Positions 36,868 to 48,467 of a DNA stretch of 64,000 nucleotides are shown piece after piece. The notes below the pieces were generated by a model that was given only the letters and a program-made list of their open reading frames with translations, was not told the origin of the DNA and did not search any database. Numbering within the stretch: the first letter of the stretch is position 1; each line of letters starts with the position of its first letter. The translations under genes and the position numbers were made by a program. This stretch comes from Flavobacterium alkalisoli (lineage in GTDB: Bacteria > Bacteroidota > Bacteroidia > Flavobacteriales > Flavobacteriaceae): positions 2,728,001-2,792,000 of the forward strand of contig NZ_CP042831.1 of assembly GCF_008000935.1 (NCBI RefSeq). Direction: 5' to 3'.

Positions 36868-37959
36868 CTATAGGTCTTTCGTTAGTATTTTTACAACCGG
36901 GTTTTGCGGGAAAAACTCTTTAGCAACAACTTTAATAGCTGTGTACACAGGAACGGCTATAATCATTCCAAGTATTCCGAAAACAAAACCACTGGCCAAA
37001 ATTACTATAAATATTTCCAACGGATGCGAGTTTACACTGTTTGAAAATATAAGCGGCGTACTCACATTGTTATCTATTGCCTGAGCGATACTGTAACCTA
37101 TTACCACATAGATGGTTGTAGACAGCATTTCTCCCTGATGCTCCGGGCCAATATGCCCCAGCATGGTAAGTACAATTACCAAAACGGTAGCAATAAGCGG
37201 ACCTACATAAGGAATGATATTTAAGAATGCCGTTATAAAGGCAATGATAAAGGCGTTTTCCACACCAAAAATAAGAAGTACTATAAGATACATAACAAAC
37301 AGTATGCTCATTTGTATTATAAGCCCGATAAAGTAGCGGCTTAACAGGTGGTTTACTTTTTTAATGGAATGAAGTATTTTTTCTTCGTGCTCATCCGGTA
37401 GTATTTTCCTGAAACTTTTGGTGAACAACTCAGTATCCTTAAGGAAGAAGAACGAAATAAACAGTACCGATGCCAGCCCTACACCAAATCCGCTAAGGAT
37501 GCCTACAAGTGAATTAATAAAATTAGGAATAAACTTAAAGTTGATGCTTGAAGTTATATCGGCTTCTTTCATTAGTTTATCCGTATCGATATTGTAATCG
37601 GAAAAGTAACTTTTAACATGCATTATAACACTGTTTAAATCTTCCTGCAGTTTGGCAGTATCCAGTAACGACAGGTTGTGGCTTTGTGTAATAATAAGTG
37701 GAACAAACAATAATATAAAACCTATAAGCAATAAGAGTAATAATGCAAGTGTGGTTATTACCGCAAGCGTGTGTTTAAACTTGAGCTTATTTTCCAGAAA
37801 ATGGATAATAGGCGAGGCAATAAGTGCTACTACCAGGGCGATAGCAAGATAAATAAACAGTACCTGGATTTTATATAAAAACAGTAGCAGTAAAAATATG
37901 GCAGCCAAAATAAGTACAGCCCTAACGATTCCGTTTGCTATGGTTTTTGATGTTATCAT
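36868..37959 (-). CDS. AI-2E-family transporter (PerM/TqsA-like permease)
   Basis: The 363-residue product has about eight membrane helices and a cytoplasmic or periplasmic loop region (about 105-160). The C-terminal signature NIIPYVGPLIATV...ASGFVFGILGMIIAVP is typical of the family. Substrates in this family vary (autoinducer-2, sodium/proton exchange), so the role is open. It starts at ATG 37959 and is tightly linked to the methyltransferase gene. Confidence 0.85.
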   Translation of the reverse strand: MITSKTIANGIVRAVLILAAIFLLLLFLYKIQVLFIYLAIALVVALIASPIIHFLENKLKFKHTLAVITTLALLLLLLIGFILLFVPLIITQSHNLSLLDTAKLQEDLNSVIMHVKSYFSDYNIDTDKLMKEADITSSINFKFIPNFINSLVGILSGFGVGLASVLFISFFFLKDTELFTKSFRKILPDEHEEKILHSIKKVNHLLSRYFIGLIIQMSILFVMYLIVLLIFGVENAFIIAFITAFLNIIPYVGPLIATVLVIVLTMLGHIGPEHQGEMLSTTIYVVIGYSIAQAIDNNVSTPLIFSNSVNSHPLEIFIVILASGFVFGILGMIIAVPVYTAIKVVAKEFFPQNPVVKILTKDL

Positions 37960-38018
37960 GTTTGATGATTGATTAGTTACCGTGAATGTATGAAAAAAAG
38001 CCCAATATTAAATGGATG

Positions 38019-38528
38019 TTAACCAATTTTTGAGGTTATGTCGTAAAGGGCAATACCTATAGCCTGAACCACATTCATGCTGCTGTTATCGCCAAACATT
38101 TCAATATGTACGGTTTGATTGGCAAGTTGTAAAAACTCAGGGCTTATGCCCGATACTTCGCTGCCGGCTATAAGTGCAATAGGCTTATCAGTAGTAAATT
38201 GAGCCGATTTTAGCGGAGTGCTCTTATCGGTAATTTCCAATGCTACAATATGATAATCGTTTTGGGTAAGCAGGGTAACGGCATCCTGTGTGCTTTCTAT
38301 CACGAGGTGCTTAACCATGTTGTGTGTACTGCGTGAGGTACGGTTTATTTTGCGTGGGGTAAGGGCAATACCTTCGCCTACAAAAATTATCTCGCTAACG
38401 CCAAATGCCTCTGCTATACGGAAAATAGAACCTATGTTAGGCTGAAACACGATATTATCGCAAACCAGCGTAACAGGAAAAGTCTTTTTATTAAAAATGG
38501 ATTCGTTGTGGGTAAGCTGCTGCGACAT
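38019..38528 (-). CDS. TrmH/SpoU-family RNA methyltransferase
   Basis: The 169-residue SPOUT enzyme has the knot motifs LVCDNIVFQPNIGSI (N-terminal), ALIAGSEVSGIS and the C-terminal NVVQAIGIALYD. It probably makes 2'-O-methylations in tRNA or rRNA; the target is unknown. Its ATG overlaps the stop of the DUF4159 gene by one base, so the two are translationally linked. Confidence 0.85.
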   Translation of the reverse strand: MSQQLTHNESIFNKKTFPVTLVCDNIVFQPNIGSIFRIAEAFGVSEIIFVGEGIALTPRKINRTSRSTHNMVKHLVIESTQDAVTLLTQNDYHIVALEITDKSTPLKSAQFTTDKPIALIAGSEVSGISPEFLQLANQTVHIEMFGDNSSMNVVQAIGIALYDITSKIG

Positions 38529-39166
38529 TAATTATTAAATGCGTAGTTAACAATATTGGCACCCATTTTAAGTGCTTTATCCCTTACTTCCTTAGGGTCG
38601 TTGTGTACTTCAGGGTCTTCCCATCCGTCGCCAAGGTCGGTTTCAACAGTGTACAGCAATACCAGCCTGCCTTCTATAAAGATACCGAAAGCCTGTGGCT
38701 GCTTGTTGTCGTGTTCGTGTATTTTAGGCAGTCCGTTAGGAAAATTGAACGGGCCTTTAAATATTTCGTGTGAAGATGGTACAGGTAACAGTTCCTTATC
38801 AGGAAAAATACGCTTTATTTCACGACGTATGTACTGATCCATACCGTAGTTGTCGTCTATATGTAAAAAACCTCCCGAAGTAAGGTAGTTGCGCAGGTTG
38901 GCAATATCATTATCGCTAAACACCACGTTACCATGCCCCGTCATGTGTATAAAAGGGTAGGAGAATAAATCAGGGCTTCCCGGTTCTACTGTTGCTATTT
39001 TGGTATTTATCCTGGTGCTTATGTTCTGGTTACAGAATTTGGCAAGATTAGGCACCGATGTAGGGTTACCGTACCAGTCGCCACCACCCGAATATTTTAA
39101 TACCGCAATATCCTGTGCCAGTAAAAGCGCAGGTGCCAGCAATAGTAGTGTAAGGAGTTTTTTCAT
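38528..39166 (-). CDS. DUF4159-domain exported protein
   Basis: The 212-residue product has a signal peptide (LLLAQ) and a DUF4159 domain of the glutamine-amidotransferase-like fold (FIHMTGHGNVVFSDNDIANLRNYL; GFLHIDDNYGMD). The fold suggests carbohydrate or peptide binding. No catalytic role is known. It is first in a two-gene unit with the TrmH-like gene. Confidence 0.82.
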   Translation of the reverse strand: MKKLLTLLLLAPALLLAQDIAVLKYSGGGDWYGNPTSVPNLAKFCNQNISTRINTKIATVEPGSPDLFSYPFIHMTGHGNVVFSDNDIANLRNYLTSGGFLHIDDNYGMDQYIRREIKRIFPDKELLPVPSSHEIFKGPFNFPNGLPKIHEHDNKQPQAFGIFIEGRLVLLYTVETDLGDGWEDPEVHNDPKEVRDKALKMGANIVNYAFNN

Positions 39167-39199
39167 GATGTAAATATAAGGAAAGTTGATTTAAGTCTT

Positions 39200-39235
39200 C
39201 TTTTGTCTTGACACAAAAGAACCAAAAAGTCAAGG
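39200..39235. repeat. Intergenic inverted-repeat element
   Basis: CTTTTGT-CTTGAC-ACAAAAG is an inverted repeat, followed by AACCAAAAAGTCAAGG. Very similar elements occur in many Bacteroidota intergenic regions as I recall them. It lies directly beside repeat copy 3. Confidence 0.55.
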
Positions 39236-39265
39236 CTATGACTCCTTAGGTAAATTGGGCTTATT

Positions 39266-39302
39266 GTCATTTCGAACGAAATAAAATATAGTGAGAAATA
39301 TC
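39266..39302. repeat. Dispersed intergenic repeat, copy 3 (inverted)
   Basis: The element starts GTCATTTCGA and ends GAGAAATATC. It is the inverse of copies 1 (165-202) and 2 (21710-21747), with one base changed in the end box and one fewer in length. Confidence 0.6.
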
Positions 39303-39325
39303 AATTCTGCTTAATAATAATTTTT

Positions 39326-39682
39326 TTACTCCCTTAAAATCTTTTCCATTGCTTTGCCTTTAGCCAGTTCGTCTACCAGTTTATCAAGGTAACGTATCTG
39401 CTGCATTAGCGGTACTTCAATATCCTCTACACGGTAACCGCAAATAACACCGGTAATTTTTGAGGCATTAGGGTTAATGGTAGCCTGTGTAAAAAAGTCT
39501 TCAAAATTGGTCTTGTTGTCAAGATGCTGCTGTAATGTTTTTGCACCATAACCTGTAAGCCAGTGGATAATATGGTCTACTTCTTCTTTGGTGCGGCCCT
39601 TTTTCTCTACTTTGGTAAGGTAGTGAGGGTATACACCTGCAAATGACATTTTTAATAGCCTTTGGTAGTTTTTATCTTCCAT
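39326..39682 (-). CDS. DUF2200-family protein
   Basis: The 118-residue cytoplasmic protein matches DUF2200: [32 protein letters not shown] and [15 protein letters not shown] are characteristic. The function is unknown. It lies downstream of rsmE on the same strand with a 57-bp gap. Confidence 0.85.
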   Translation of the reverse strand: MEDKNYQRLLKMSFAGVYPHYLTKVEKKGRTKEEVDHIIHWLTGYGAKTLQQHLDNKTNFEDFFTQATINPNASKITGVICGYRVEDIEVPLMQQIRYLDKLVDELAKGKAMEKILRE

Positions 39683-39739
39683 TTTGATTGCTGATTTTGA
39701 TTAAGGCTAAGGTACAAAAAATGAATTGTTAGAAAATCG

Positions 39740-40447
39740 TTACTCGTTTACAAAAGCCACACTATGTGCTGCTACTACAGCAGCGGTTTCGGTACGCAGA
39801 CGGGTGTTACCCAGCGATACAGGTACAAAACCACGGCTAAGTGCCAGTTGTATTTCCTTAGGGGAGAAATCGCCTTCAGGGCCTATAAGTATGGTAATTT
39901 TCTCTTTTGGCGTAACCTCGTTTTTAAGCAGTTTCTTTTCGGTTTCCTCACAGTGAGCAATAAACAGTTTACTGTCCTTATCGGCAGTTTCTATAAAATC
40001 GTTAAGTGAAACCGCTTCGTTAAGCTTTGGCATATAAAACTGCACCGACTGCTTCATGGCACTATGCAGTATTTTTTCAAACCTGTCGGTCTTAACGTTT
40101 GTACGTTCGCTGTGTTCACAAATAATAGGGGTAATTTCATGTATGCCTATTTCGGTAGCTTTTTCTAAAAACCATTCATAACGGTCGTTCATTTTAGTAG
40201 GCGCCACTGCCAGGTGCAGGTAATAGGGCATAGGTTCAAAAAACTCCTTTTTGGTTATCTTAACCTCACATTTCTTATCGTTTGCAAAAGTAATTTCCGA
40301 AATAAACAAAAGCCCTTCTCCATTGGTAATGTTAATGGTGTCGCCTTCCTTTTTGCGTAATACTTTAACTATGTGGCGGCTCTCGTCCTTATCAAAAGTA
40401 AAGGTGCTTTCTTCCGCTTTAAGCTGTGGGTTATAAAATAACTGCAT
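39740..40447 (-). CDS. rsmE: 16S rRNA (uracil(1498)-N(3))-methyltransferase
   Basis: This SPOUT methyltransferase makes m3U1498 in 16S rRNA. The 235 residues contain an N-terminal PUA-like domain and the C-terminal knot with LIGPEGDFSPKEI and LGNTRLRTETAAV, both diagnostic of RsmE. Its ATG overlaps the tsaD stop by one base, so the two are coupled. Confidence 0.94.
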   Translation of the reverse strand: MQLFYNPQLKAEESTFTFDKDESRHIVKVLRKKEGDTINITNGEGLLFISEITFANDKKCEVKITKKEFFEPMPYYLHLAVAPTKMNDRYEWFLEKATEIGIHEITPIICEHSERTNVKTDRFEKILHSAMKQSVQFYMPKLNEAVSLNDFIETADKDSKLFIAHCEETEKKLLKNEVTPKEKITILIGPEGDFSPKEIQLALSRGFVPVSLGNTRLRTETAAVVAAHSVAFVNE

Positions 40448-41469
40448 TATAGTTCTATTCTTGCTTTAGATACCACAGAGGCATCGTTAAACTCGTGTTT
40501 TAAAAACTTATGGTAACCCACAATGCCTATCATAGCAGCATTGTCGGTAGTATATTCAAATTTAGGAATAAAGGTTTTCCATCCGTATTTCTTTTCGGCT
40601 TCCTTAAGTGTTTTACGAATACCGCTGTTTGCCGAAACCCCACCGCCAATAGCTACCTGTTTAATTCCGGTTTCCTTCACGGCAAGTTTTATCTTATCCA
40701 TAAGGATATTGATAATGGTATACTGGATGGAAGCACATATATCGTGTAGGTTTTCCGCAACAAAGTTGGGGTTTTCCTCAGTTTTCTTTTGTATAAAATA
40801 AAGTATCTGGGTTTTTAGTCCGCTAAAACTAAAATTTAATCCCGGTACTTTAGGTTTGGTAAAAGGAAAAGCCTTAGGGTTTCCTTCCTGTGCATATTTA
40901 TCAATTAGAGGCCCGCCGGGATAAGGCAGTCCTATTATCTTGGCACTTTTGTCAAAAGCCTCACCTACAGCATCATCGGTGGTTTCGCCTATAACCTCCA
41001 TGGTAAAATAGTCGGTTACCTTTACAATCTGGGTATGCCCGCCGCTAATGGTCATTGCCAGAAACGGAAACTCAGGCATATCAAAACCTTCTTCTTCAAT
41101 AAAATGTGCCAGTATGTGTGCCTGCATGTGGTTTACTGCAATAAGCGGAACATCTAGCGCCATAGCCATAGACTTAGCAAATGAACTGCCTACAAGTAAC
41201 GATCCCATTAACCCCGGGCCCTGTGTAAATGCAACGGCACAAAGCTCCTCGCGGTTAACTCCGGCTTTTTTAAGAGCCACGTCTATAACGGGTACAATGT
41301 TTTGCTGATGCGCCCTTGAGGCAAGCTCCGGTACAACACCTCCATACTCTTCATGAACGGCCTGCCTGGCCACAATATTAGACAATACTTTGTTGTTTTT
41401 TAATATAGCGGCAGCAGTGTCGTCACACGAACTTTCTATGGCAAGGATATATGTGGGTTTTTCCTGCAT
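40447..41469 (-). CDS. tsaD: tRNA N6-adenosine threonylcarbamoyltransferase TsaD
   Basis: This is the catalytic subunit of t6A37 tRNA modification, with TsaB and TsaE as partners. The 340 residues include the N-terminal ASKHA phosphate motif (IESSCDDTA), metal-binding His114 and His118 (VNHMQAHI), and a C-terminal TTDNAAMIG with the Asp ligand. Length is standard. It is followed by rsmE with a 1-bp overlap and is divergent from tamB across 82 bp. Confidence 0.97.
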   Translation of the reverse strand: MQEKPTYILAIESSCDDTAAAILKNNKVLSNIVARQAVHEEYGGVVPELASRAHQQNIVPVIDVALKKAGVNREELCAVAFTQGPGLMGSLLVGSSFAKSMAMALDVPLIAVNHMQAHILAHFIEEEGFDMPEFPFLAMTISGGHTQIVKVTDYFTMEVIGETTDDAVGEAFDKSAKIIGLPYPGGPLIDKYAQEGNPKAFPFTKPKVPGLNFSFSGLKTQILYFIQKKTEENPNFVAENLHDICASIQYTIINILMDKIKLAVKETGIKQVAIGGGVSANSGIRKTLKEAEKKYGWKTFIPKFEYTTDNAAMIGIVGYHKFLKHEFNDASVVSKARIEL

Positions 41470-41535
41470 AATTTAGGCACGGATTTTGAGTTACAAAATT
41501 GGGTTAAAGCAATTTTAACACTACACAAATTTTCC

Positions 41536-41543
41536 TACTTTTG
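41536..41543 (+). promoter_or_regulatory. -7 element of the tamB promoter
   Basis: TACTTTTG is an exact TAnnTTTG match. A transcript would begin about 41547-41550, only a few bases before the TTG start of tamB (41552). No -33 TTG is evident. Confidence 0.45.
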
Positions 41544-41551
41544 TGAGATAA

Positions 41552-44500
41552 TTGCTAATCCCTTCCAAACGCAAAATTAAAACAAATAGCAGTATCAAAA
41601 AATTTAAAAAAATACTTATTCGTACTCTGATAGGAATTATCCTGTTTTTGCTGCTGCTAGCCATTGCACTATCACTTCCTTTTGTGCAAACACAAATAGG
41701 TAAAATAGCAACAAATAAACTTAACGAAGAGTTTGGTACACATATAACTATAGATAAGGTTGCGGTTACTGTTTTTGGTAGTGTAAAGCTTAAAGGGGTA
41801 CTTATTTTAGACCATCATAACGACACACTGGCTTATGCCACAAGACTGCAAACCAACCTGCTTAGCTTTAGAAATATTGCCGACAGCCGACTTGAGTTTG
41901 GTAAAATAAAGGCAGATAACCTTAACGTACACATGAAAACCTACAAGGGGGAAGACAGTTCCAGCCTTGATGTTTTTGTAAAATCTTTTGACAACGGTAA
42001 GCCGGGTTCAGGTAAATTCAGGATGCTGGCAAGTAATATTACGGTTGTAGACGGAAGGTTCAGGCTTACAAACGAAAATACCACGACACCTAAAGCACTT
42101 GATTTTAAAAAACTAAACGGAAGCCTTAATGATTTTTTTATTAAGGGAAGCGATATTAGTGCCGATATAAAGAAACTTTCATTTTTAGACCACAGGGGGC
42201 TAACGGTTAAAAACCTAAAAGGTGAATTCTCTTATTCTAAAACCAATATTAAGTTAGAACAGATGGAACTGGTAACGGCAGAGTCGGCCCTAAAGGGAAG
42301 CGTTGTACTTACCTACACTAGGGAAAAGATGAGGGATTTCCTTAATCAGGTAGCATTTGATTTTAAAGTAGAGAGGGCGTATGTGTCTTCAAACGAACTA
42401 AATTATTTTTATGATGAGTTTGGTGAGAATCAAAAGTTCTATTTGTCTACAACCTTAAAAGGCCCGCTTAATAACTTTGTATTATACGACCTTAAGCTAC
42501 TTGATGCCCAACAATCAGAAATTATAGGTAATGTAAACTTCAGGAACCTTTTTGATAAAACAGGTCCGGGCTTTTACATGAATGGTGATTTTGACAGGAT
42601 TACTTCAAACTACCTTCACCTTAGGGATATAATGCCAAGAATACTGGGTAAGAGTTTACCTCCGGTACTGGAAAATTTGGGTATGGTAAACCTTAACGGT
42701 AATGTGGTACTTACCAGAACCGATCTTACTACTAACATTAGTATGATTTCGGAACTTGGTGCGGCACAAACCAATCTTGCTATTAAAGACTTTAATAAAC
42801 CTGATATTGCTTCGTATACCGGTGTTATAGACCTTGATAAACTTAATCTTGGTAAGCTATTTAACCAAAACGGACTGCAAAGTACAACCGCTCACCTTGA
42901 AGTAGAGGGTAGGGGCTTTAATAAGCAATCGCTTAATACCATTGTAAAAGGGGATATTGCCCAAATGGTATTTAACGGTTACAATTACAAAAAGATAGAT
43001 ATAGACGGCCGTATGAAGTGGCCTTACTTTAAGGGGATTGTAAACAGCAACGATCCTAACCTGCTTATGTCGTTTAACGGTTTGGTAGACATGAGTAAGA
43101 AGAAGAAGGAATATGACTTCCATGCTATTGTTGATTATGCCGACCTTGCAGTACTTAACATAATAAAGAATGATACCCTTTCTATATTTAAAGGAGACTT
43201 TACCTTTAAGGCAACAGGAAATGATTTAGATGACCTTGCAGGTAATCTAGATGTTACTCAGCTGTCTTACCAAAACAGCAGGGGAGATTACTATTTTGAA
43301 GATTTTAGGGTAGAATCCTTATTTGATGAACAGGGGGTAAGAACGGTAAGTATTAACTCTCCTGATATTATAGAAGGAAGAATAAGAGGTAAGTTCTATA
43401 CGAAAGAAATTCCGGATTTGGTAGAGAATGCTTTGGGTAGTTTATATGCGAACTATTCGCCAAATAAGATTAAACCGGGTCAGTTTGTAACCTTTAATTT
43501 TAATATTTATAACAAGGTTATAGGTATATTCCTTCCGGATGTTACCATAAGTAAGGACACTCACATACGCGGTAGGATAAATGGCGATGAAGGAATCTTT
43601 AAGCTCGATTTTGATTCACCTAATATCATAGCCTATAAAAACGAGTTTAATAACATCAGTCTTGAAGTAGATAATAAAAACCCTCTTTATAATGCCTATA
43701 TTCAGGTAGACAGTATGAGGGTTAAGAAATATAAGGTCTCTGACTTTAACCTTATCAACGTAACCCAAAACGATACACTTTATGTAAGAACAGAGTTTAA
43801 GGGAGGTAATAAGAAGCAGGACTTTTTTAACCTTAACTTATACCATACTATAGATGAACAAAATCGTTCGGTAGTCGGGTTAAAGAAATCAGAGGTTAAC
43901 TTTAAGGAATACCTTTGGTTCCTTAATGAAGACGATTCCCGAGACAATAAGATTGTATTTAATAAAAAGCTTACCGATTTTACTATAGATAAGATAGCAC
44001 TATCACATAAAGACCAGCGTGTTGAACTAAATGGAGTATTAAAAGACTCTACCTATAAGGATATAAACCTTAGCTTTAAAGATGTAGACCTGCATAAGGT
44101 TACACCAAGTCTCGACAGTCTTGATTTTGGCGGAAGGCTTAACGGAAAAGTAAGTCTTAAACAGCAAAGACAGGTGTATGAGCCTTCTGCCGATATATTT
44201 GTAGATAGCCTTTCCTTAAATAAACACAGGTTGGGAGACCTTAGCCTGGAAGTTTCGGGAGATGAAGATCTTAGAAACTTTAAGGTAAACACCTCTATTG
44301 TTAAAGATTACAAAGAGACTTTCTTTACCATTGGTACGTTGCAGGTAGTAGACAGGCAAACCTATATGGATCTAGATGCCGTATTCTCAGGCTTTGAACT
44401 CAGTCCGTTGGAAACATTCCTAAAATCGGTCTTTCCTGAAATACGAGGACAGGCATCAGGTAGGGCAACGGTTATAGGTCCAGCCAGAGCCCCTAAAATT

Positions 44501-45445
44501 GATGGTAGGCTATATGTGAGGGATGGAGGAGTAAAAGTAGGTTATCTAAATACCGATTATGATTTTGAACAGGATGCTACTATTGATATAACCGAAGAGA
44601 AGCTCATCTTTAGAGATATGGTACTTACTGATACTAAGTACAAAACAAACGGTATGCTTAGTGGTCATATAGATCATCATTATTTTAAAGACTGGAGGCT
44701 ATCTTTAGCTATAGAGTCTCAAAATATGTTGGTTCTTGATACCGAAGAGACCGATGAGTCACTGTTTTACGGTACAGCATTTATTGGCGGCAGGGCAGCC
44801 ATAAGTGGTCCTACTTCTGCCTTACTGATTACTGCTAATGCAACCTCTAAAAAAGGTACTGTAATTAAAATTCCTATAAGCAATGCGGCAACTGCCGAGG
44901 GCAACAATTCTTATATACATTATATAAGTCCGGAAGAGAAGGCAAATCTTGCGGCAACAGGAATTTTGCCTAAAACATTTAATGGTATTGAAATGGAGTT
45001 TGATTTTGATGTTACTCCAGATGCTACGATTGATATTATTATAGATAAAGATACCGGTCATAGTTTATCGGCACAGGGGTATGGTACATTATTGCTTAAT
45101 ATAAATACCCTTGGTAAGTTTAATATGAACGGGGATTTCTCATTAACAAAAGGGGTATATAACTTTAAGTACGGAGGTCTTTTAGATAAGAAGTTTACGG
45201 CTAAACCAGGTGGTACCATTGTATGGGACGGTGACCCTACAAGGGCACGTATTAACATAGAAGCTATTTATAAAACGTATGCAAACCCTTCTGTACTGTT
45301 AGAAAACCCTGCGTTTAACAGGAACATTCAGGTTGAGGTGGTAACATTGCTTACAGGTAATATAATGAGCTTTGAGCCGGAGTTTAATATTAACTTTCCC
45401 AACCGTAAGTTCGGTAATGAAGGCCGATTTAGATTACAGGCTTAG
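41552..45445 (+). CDS. tamB: TamB-family translocation and assembly module protein, N-terminal portion (frame breaks near 45404)
   Basis: This is a long AsmA/TamB-type protein of the inner membrane and periplasm involved in outer-membrane lipid or protein traffic. The start is TTG at 41552: an in-frame stop lies directly upstream and no ATG occurs before the membrane anchor (about residues 25-48). Repetitive beta-rich modules follow (about 60-1280). The reading frame runs to 45445, but after PEFNINFPN (aac, 45401-45403) it reads a non-conserved tail RKFGNEG.... The natural continuation (VSSVMKADLDYRLSDP) lies in the +1 frame from 45405, so the last 14 residues are spurious. Family identity is secure from length and the C-terminal DUF490 sequence. 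Confidence 0.88.
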   Translation: MLIPSKRKIKTNSSIKKFKKILIRTLIGIILFLLLLAIALSLPFVQTQIGKIATNKLNEEFGTHITIDKVAVTVFGSVKLKGVLILDHHNDTLAYATRLQTNLLSFRNIADSRLEFGKIKADNLNVHMKTYKGEDSSSLDVFVKSFDNGKPGSGKFRMLASNITVVDGRFRLTNENTTTPKALDFKKLNGSLNDFFIKGSDISADIKKLSFLDHRGLTVKNLKGEFSYSKTNIKLEQMELVTAESALKGSVVLTYTREKMRDFLNQVAFDFKVERAYVSSNELNYFYDEFGENQKFYLSTTLKGPLNNFVLYDLKLLDAQQSEIIGNVNFRNLFDKTGPGFYMNGDFDRITSNYLHLRDIMPRILGKSLPPVLENLGMVNLNGNVVLTRTDLTTNISMISELGAAQTNLAIKDFNKPDIASYTGVIDLDKLNLGKLFNQNGLQSTTAHLEVEGRGFNKQSLNTIVKGDIAQMVFNGYNYKKIDIDGRMKWPYFKGIVNSNDPNLLMSFNGLVDMSKKKKEYDFHAIVDYADLAVLNIIKNDTLSIFKGDFTFKATGNDLDDLAGNLDVTQLSYQNSRGDYYFEDFRVESLFDEQGVRTVSINSPDIIEGRIRGKFYTKEIPDLVENALGSLYANYSPNKIKPGQFVTFNFNIYNKVIGIFLPDVTISKDTHIRGRINGDEGIFKLDFDSPNIIAYKNEFNNISLEVDNKNPLYNAYIQVDSMRVKKYKVSDFNLINVTQNDTLYVRTEFKGGNKKQDFFNLNLYHTIDEQNRSVVGLKKSEVNFKEYLWFLNEDDSRDNKIVFNKKLTDFTIDKIALSHKDQRVELNGVLKDSTYKDINLSFKDVDLHKVTPSLDSLDFGGRLNGKVSLKQQRQVYEPSADIFVDSLSLNKHRLGDLSLEVSGDEDLRNFKVNTSIVKDYKETFFTIGTLQVVDRQTYMDLDAVFSGFELSPLETFLKSVFPEIRGQASGRATVIGPARAPKIDGRLYVRDGGVKVGYLNTDYDFEQDATIDITEEKLIFRDMVLTDTKYKTNGMLSGHIDHHYFKDWRLSLAIESQNMLVLDTEETDESLFYGTAFIGGRAAISGPTSALLITANATSKKGTVIKIPISNAATAEGNNSYIHYISPEEKANLAATGILPKTFNGIEMEFDFDVTPDATIDIIIDKDTGHSLSAQGYGTLLLNINTLGKFNMNGDFSLTKGVYNFKYGGLLDKKFTAKPGGTIVWDGDPTRARINIEAIYKTYANPSVLLENPAFNRNIQVEVVTLLTGNIMSFEPEFNINFPNRKFGNEGRFRLQA

Positions 45446-46100
45446 TGATCCTAACAACAGGAAGAATCAGGCATTGGGATTACTGGCAACAGGCAGCTTT
45501 ATAAGCCCTACGAGTGTAAACACTTATGGTGCATTTTTTGAAAGGGCGAGTAGTGTTGTTAATAGTTGGCTTTCTGATGATGATGGTAAGCTTAATATAG
45601 GTTTAAACTATGTTAATGGCGTAAGGGATCCTTATGCTGAAACTAACTCAAGTATAGGTTTAACACTTAATACCCAAATTAATGACAGGATTACTGTAAA
45701 CGGACAGCTTGGGGTACCTGTAGGCGGAGTTAATGAATCTGTTATTGCGGGTAATGTGGAAATGCAGCTTCGTTTAAATGATGATGGAAGCCTTAAGGCA
45801 CGTGTGTTTAATAGGGAAAACGACATTAACTTCCTTGGGGAGGGTATAGGTTATACACAGGGTGTAGGATTAACTTATTCGGTAGGATTCAATACTTTAA
45901 GGGAACTTTATACCAAGGTGTTTTCTGCTAAAGCAGAAAAAGATAAAAATAAGAACAGCACTAATGACATACCTGATTCAGACTTCTCTGAAGAATACAT
46001 AAAGTTTATGGAGGATAAGAATAAGAAAAAAACAAATAATGAGGATGAGGAGCCTGATAAGGTACCTGACCCCTATGATATGCAAGATTCTACACCATAA
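45405..46100 (+). pseudogene. tamB: C-terminal part of the frame-broken TamB
   Basis: The +1 frame from 45405 reads VSSVMKADLDYRLSDPNNRKNQALGLLATGSFIS, which continues the TamB/DUF490 C-terminal domain missing from the upstream frame. It ends at 46100 in an acidic Lys/Asn/Glu-rich tail (AKAEKDKNKN...PYDMQDSTP). Skipping one C at 45404 (or 45403) would join both parts into one protein of about 1,515 residues. Either a one-base insertion broke the gene or the sequence carries an error. Confidence 0.8.
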
Positions 46101-46114
46101 ATTTCATTATTCAT

Positions 46115-46157
46115 AAAAAGCGGATGATTTTTAAAGATTATCCGCTTTTTTATTTTT
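46115..46157 (+). terminator. Terminator of tamB
   Basis: The stem AAAAAGCGGAT/ATCCGCTTTTT has a 14-nt loop and is followed by TATTTTTC. Confidence 0.8.
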
Positions 46158-46284
46158 CGCAAATCAAAAACTAAGAAAAACTTATTAACGAAAACGTTTG
46201 AAATGTTGCGTAATTAATAATATAATGCATATTATAGTAAAATAATGATATAAAATTATTAGTTTTACAATTAAATACTAAAAA

Positions 46285-48320
<2,036 letters not shown>

Positions 48321-48333
48321 TTTTCAATAACTT

Positions 48334-48376
48334 ATCCCGTCTTTTCTAGATAAAAAGACGGGATTTTTTATTTTTG
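48334..48376 (+). terminator. Terminator of pfkA-gapA
   Basis: The 12-bp stem ATCCCGTCTTTT/AAAAGACGGGAT has a 7-nt loop and is followed by a T-rich run (TTTTTATTTTTG). The end of this run reads TATTTTTG (48369-48376), an exact -7 consensus that may also serve the next gene. Confidence 0.9.
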
Positions 48377-48467
48377 TAAACTAAAAACTTAACTCTTTTA
48401 TAACACAAAGTACTTCTAAGTACATATCACTAAACTCAAACTTAACTCAAAACGTACTTAATTTAAA

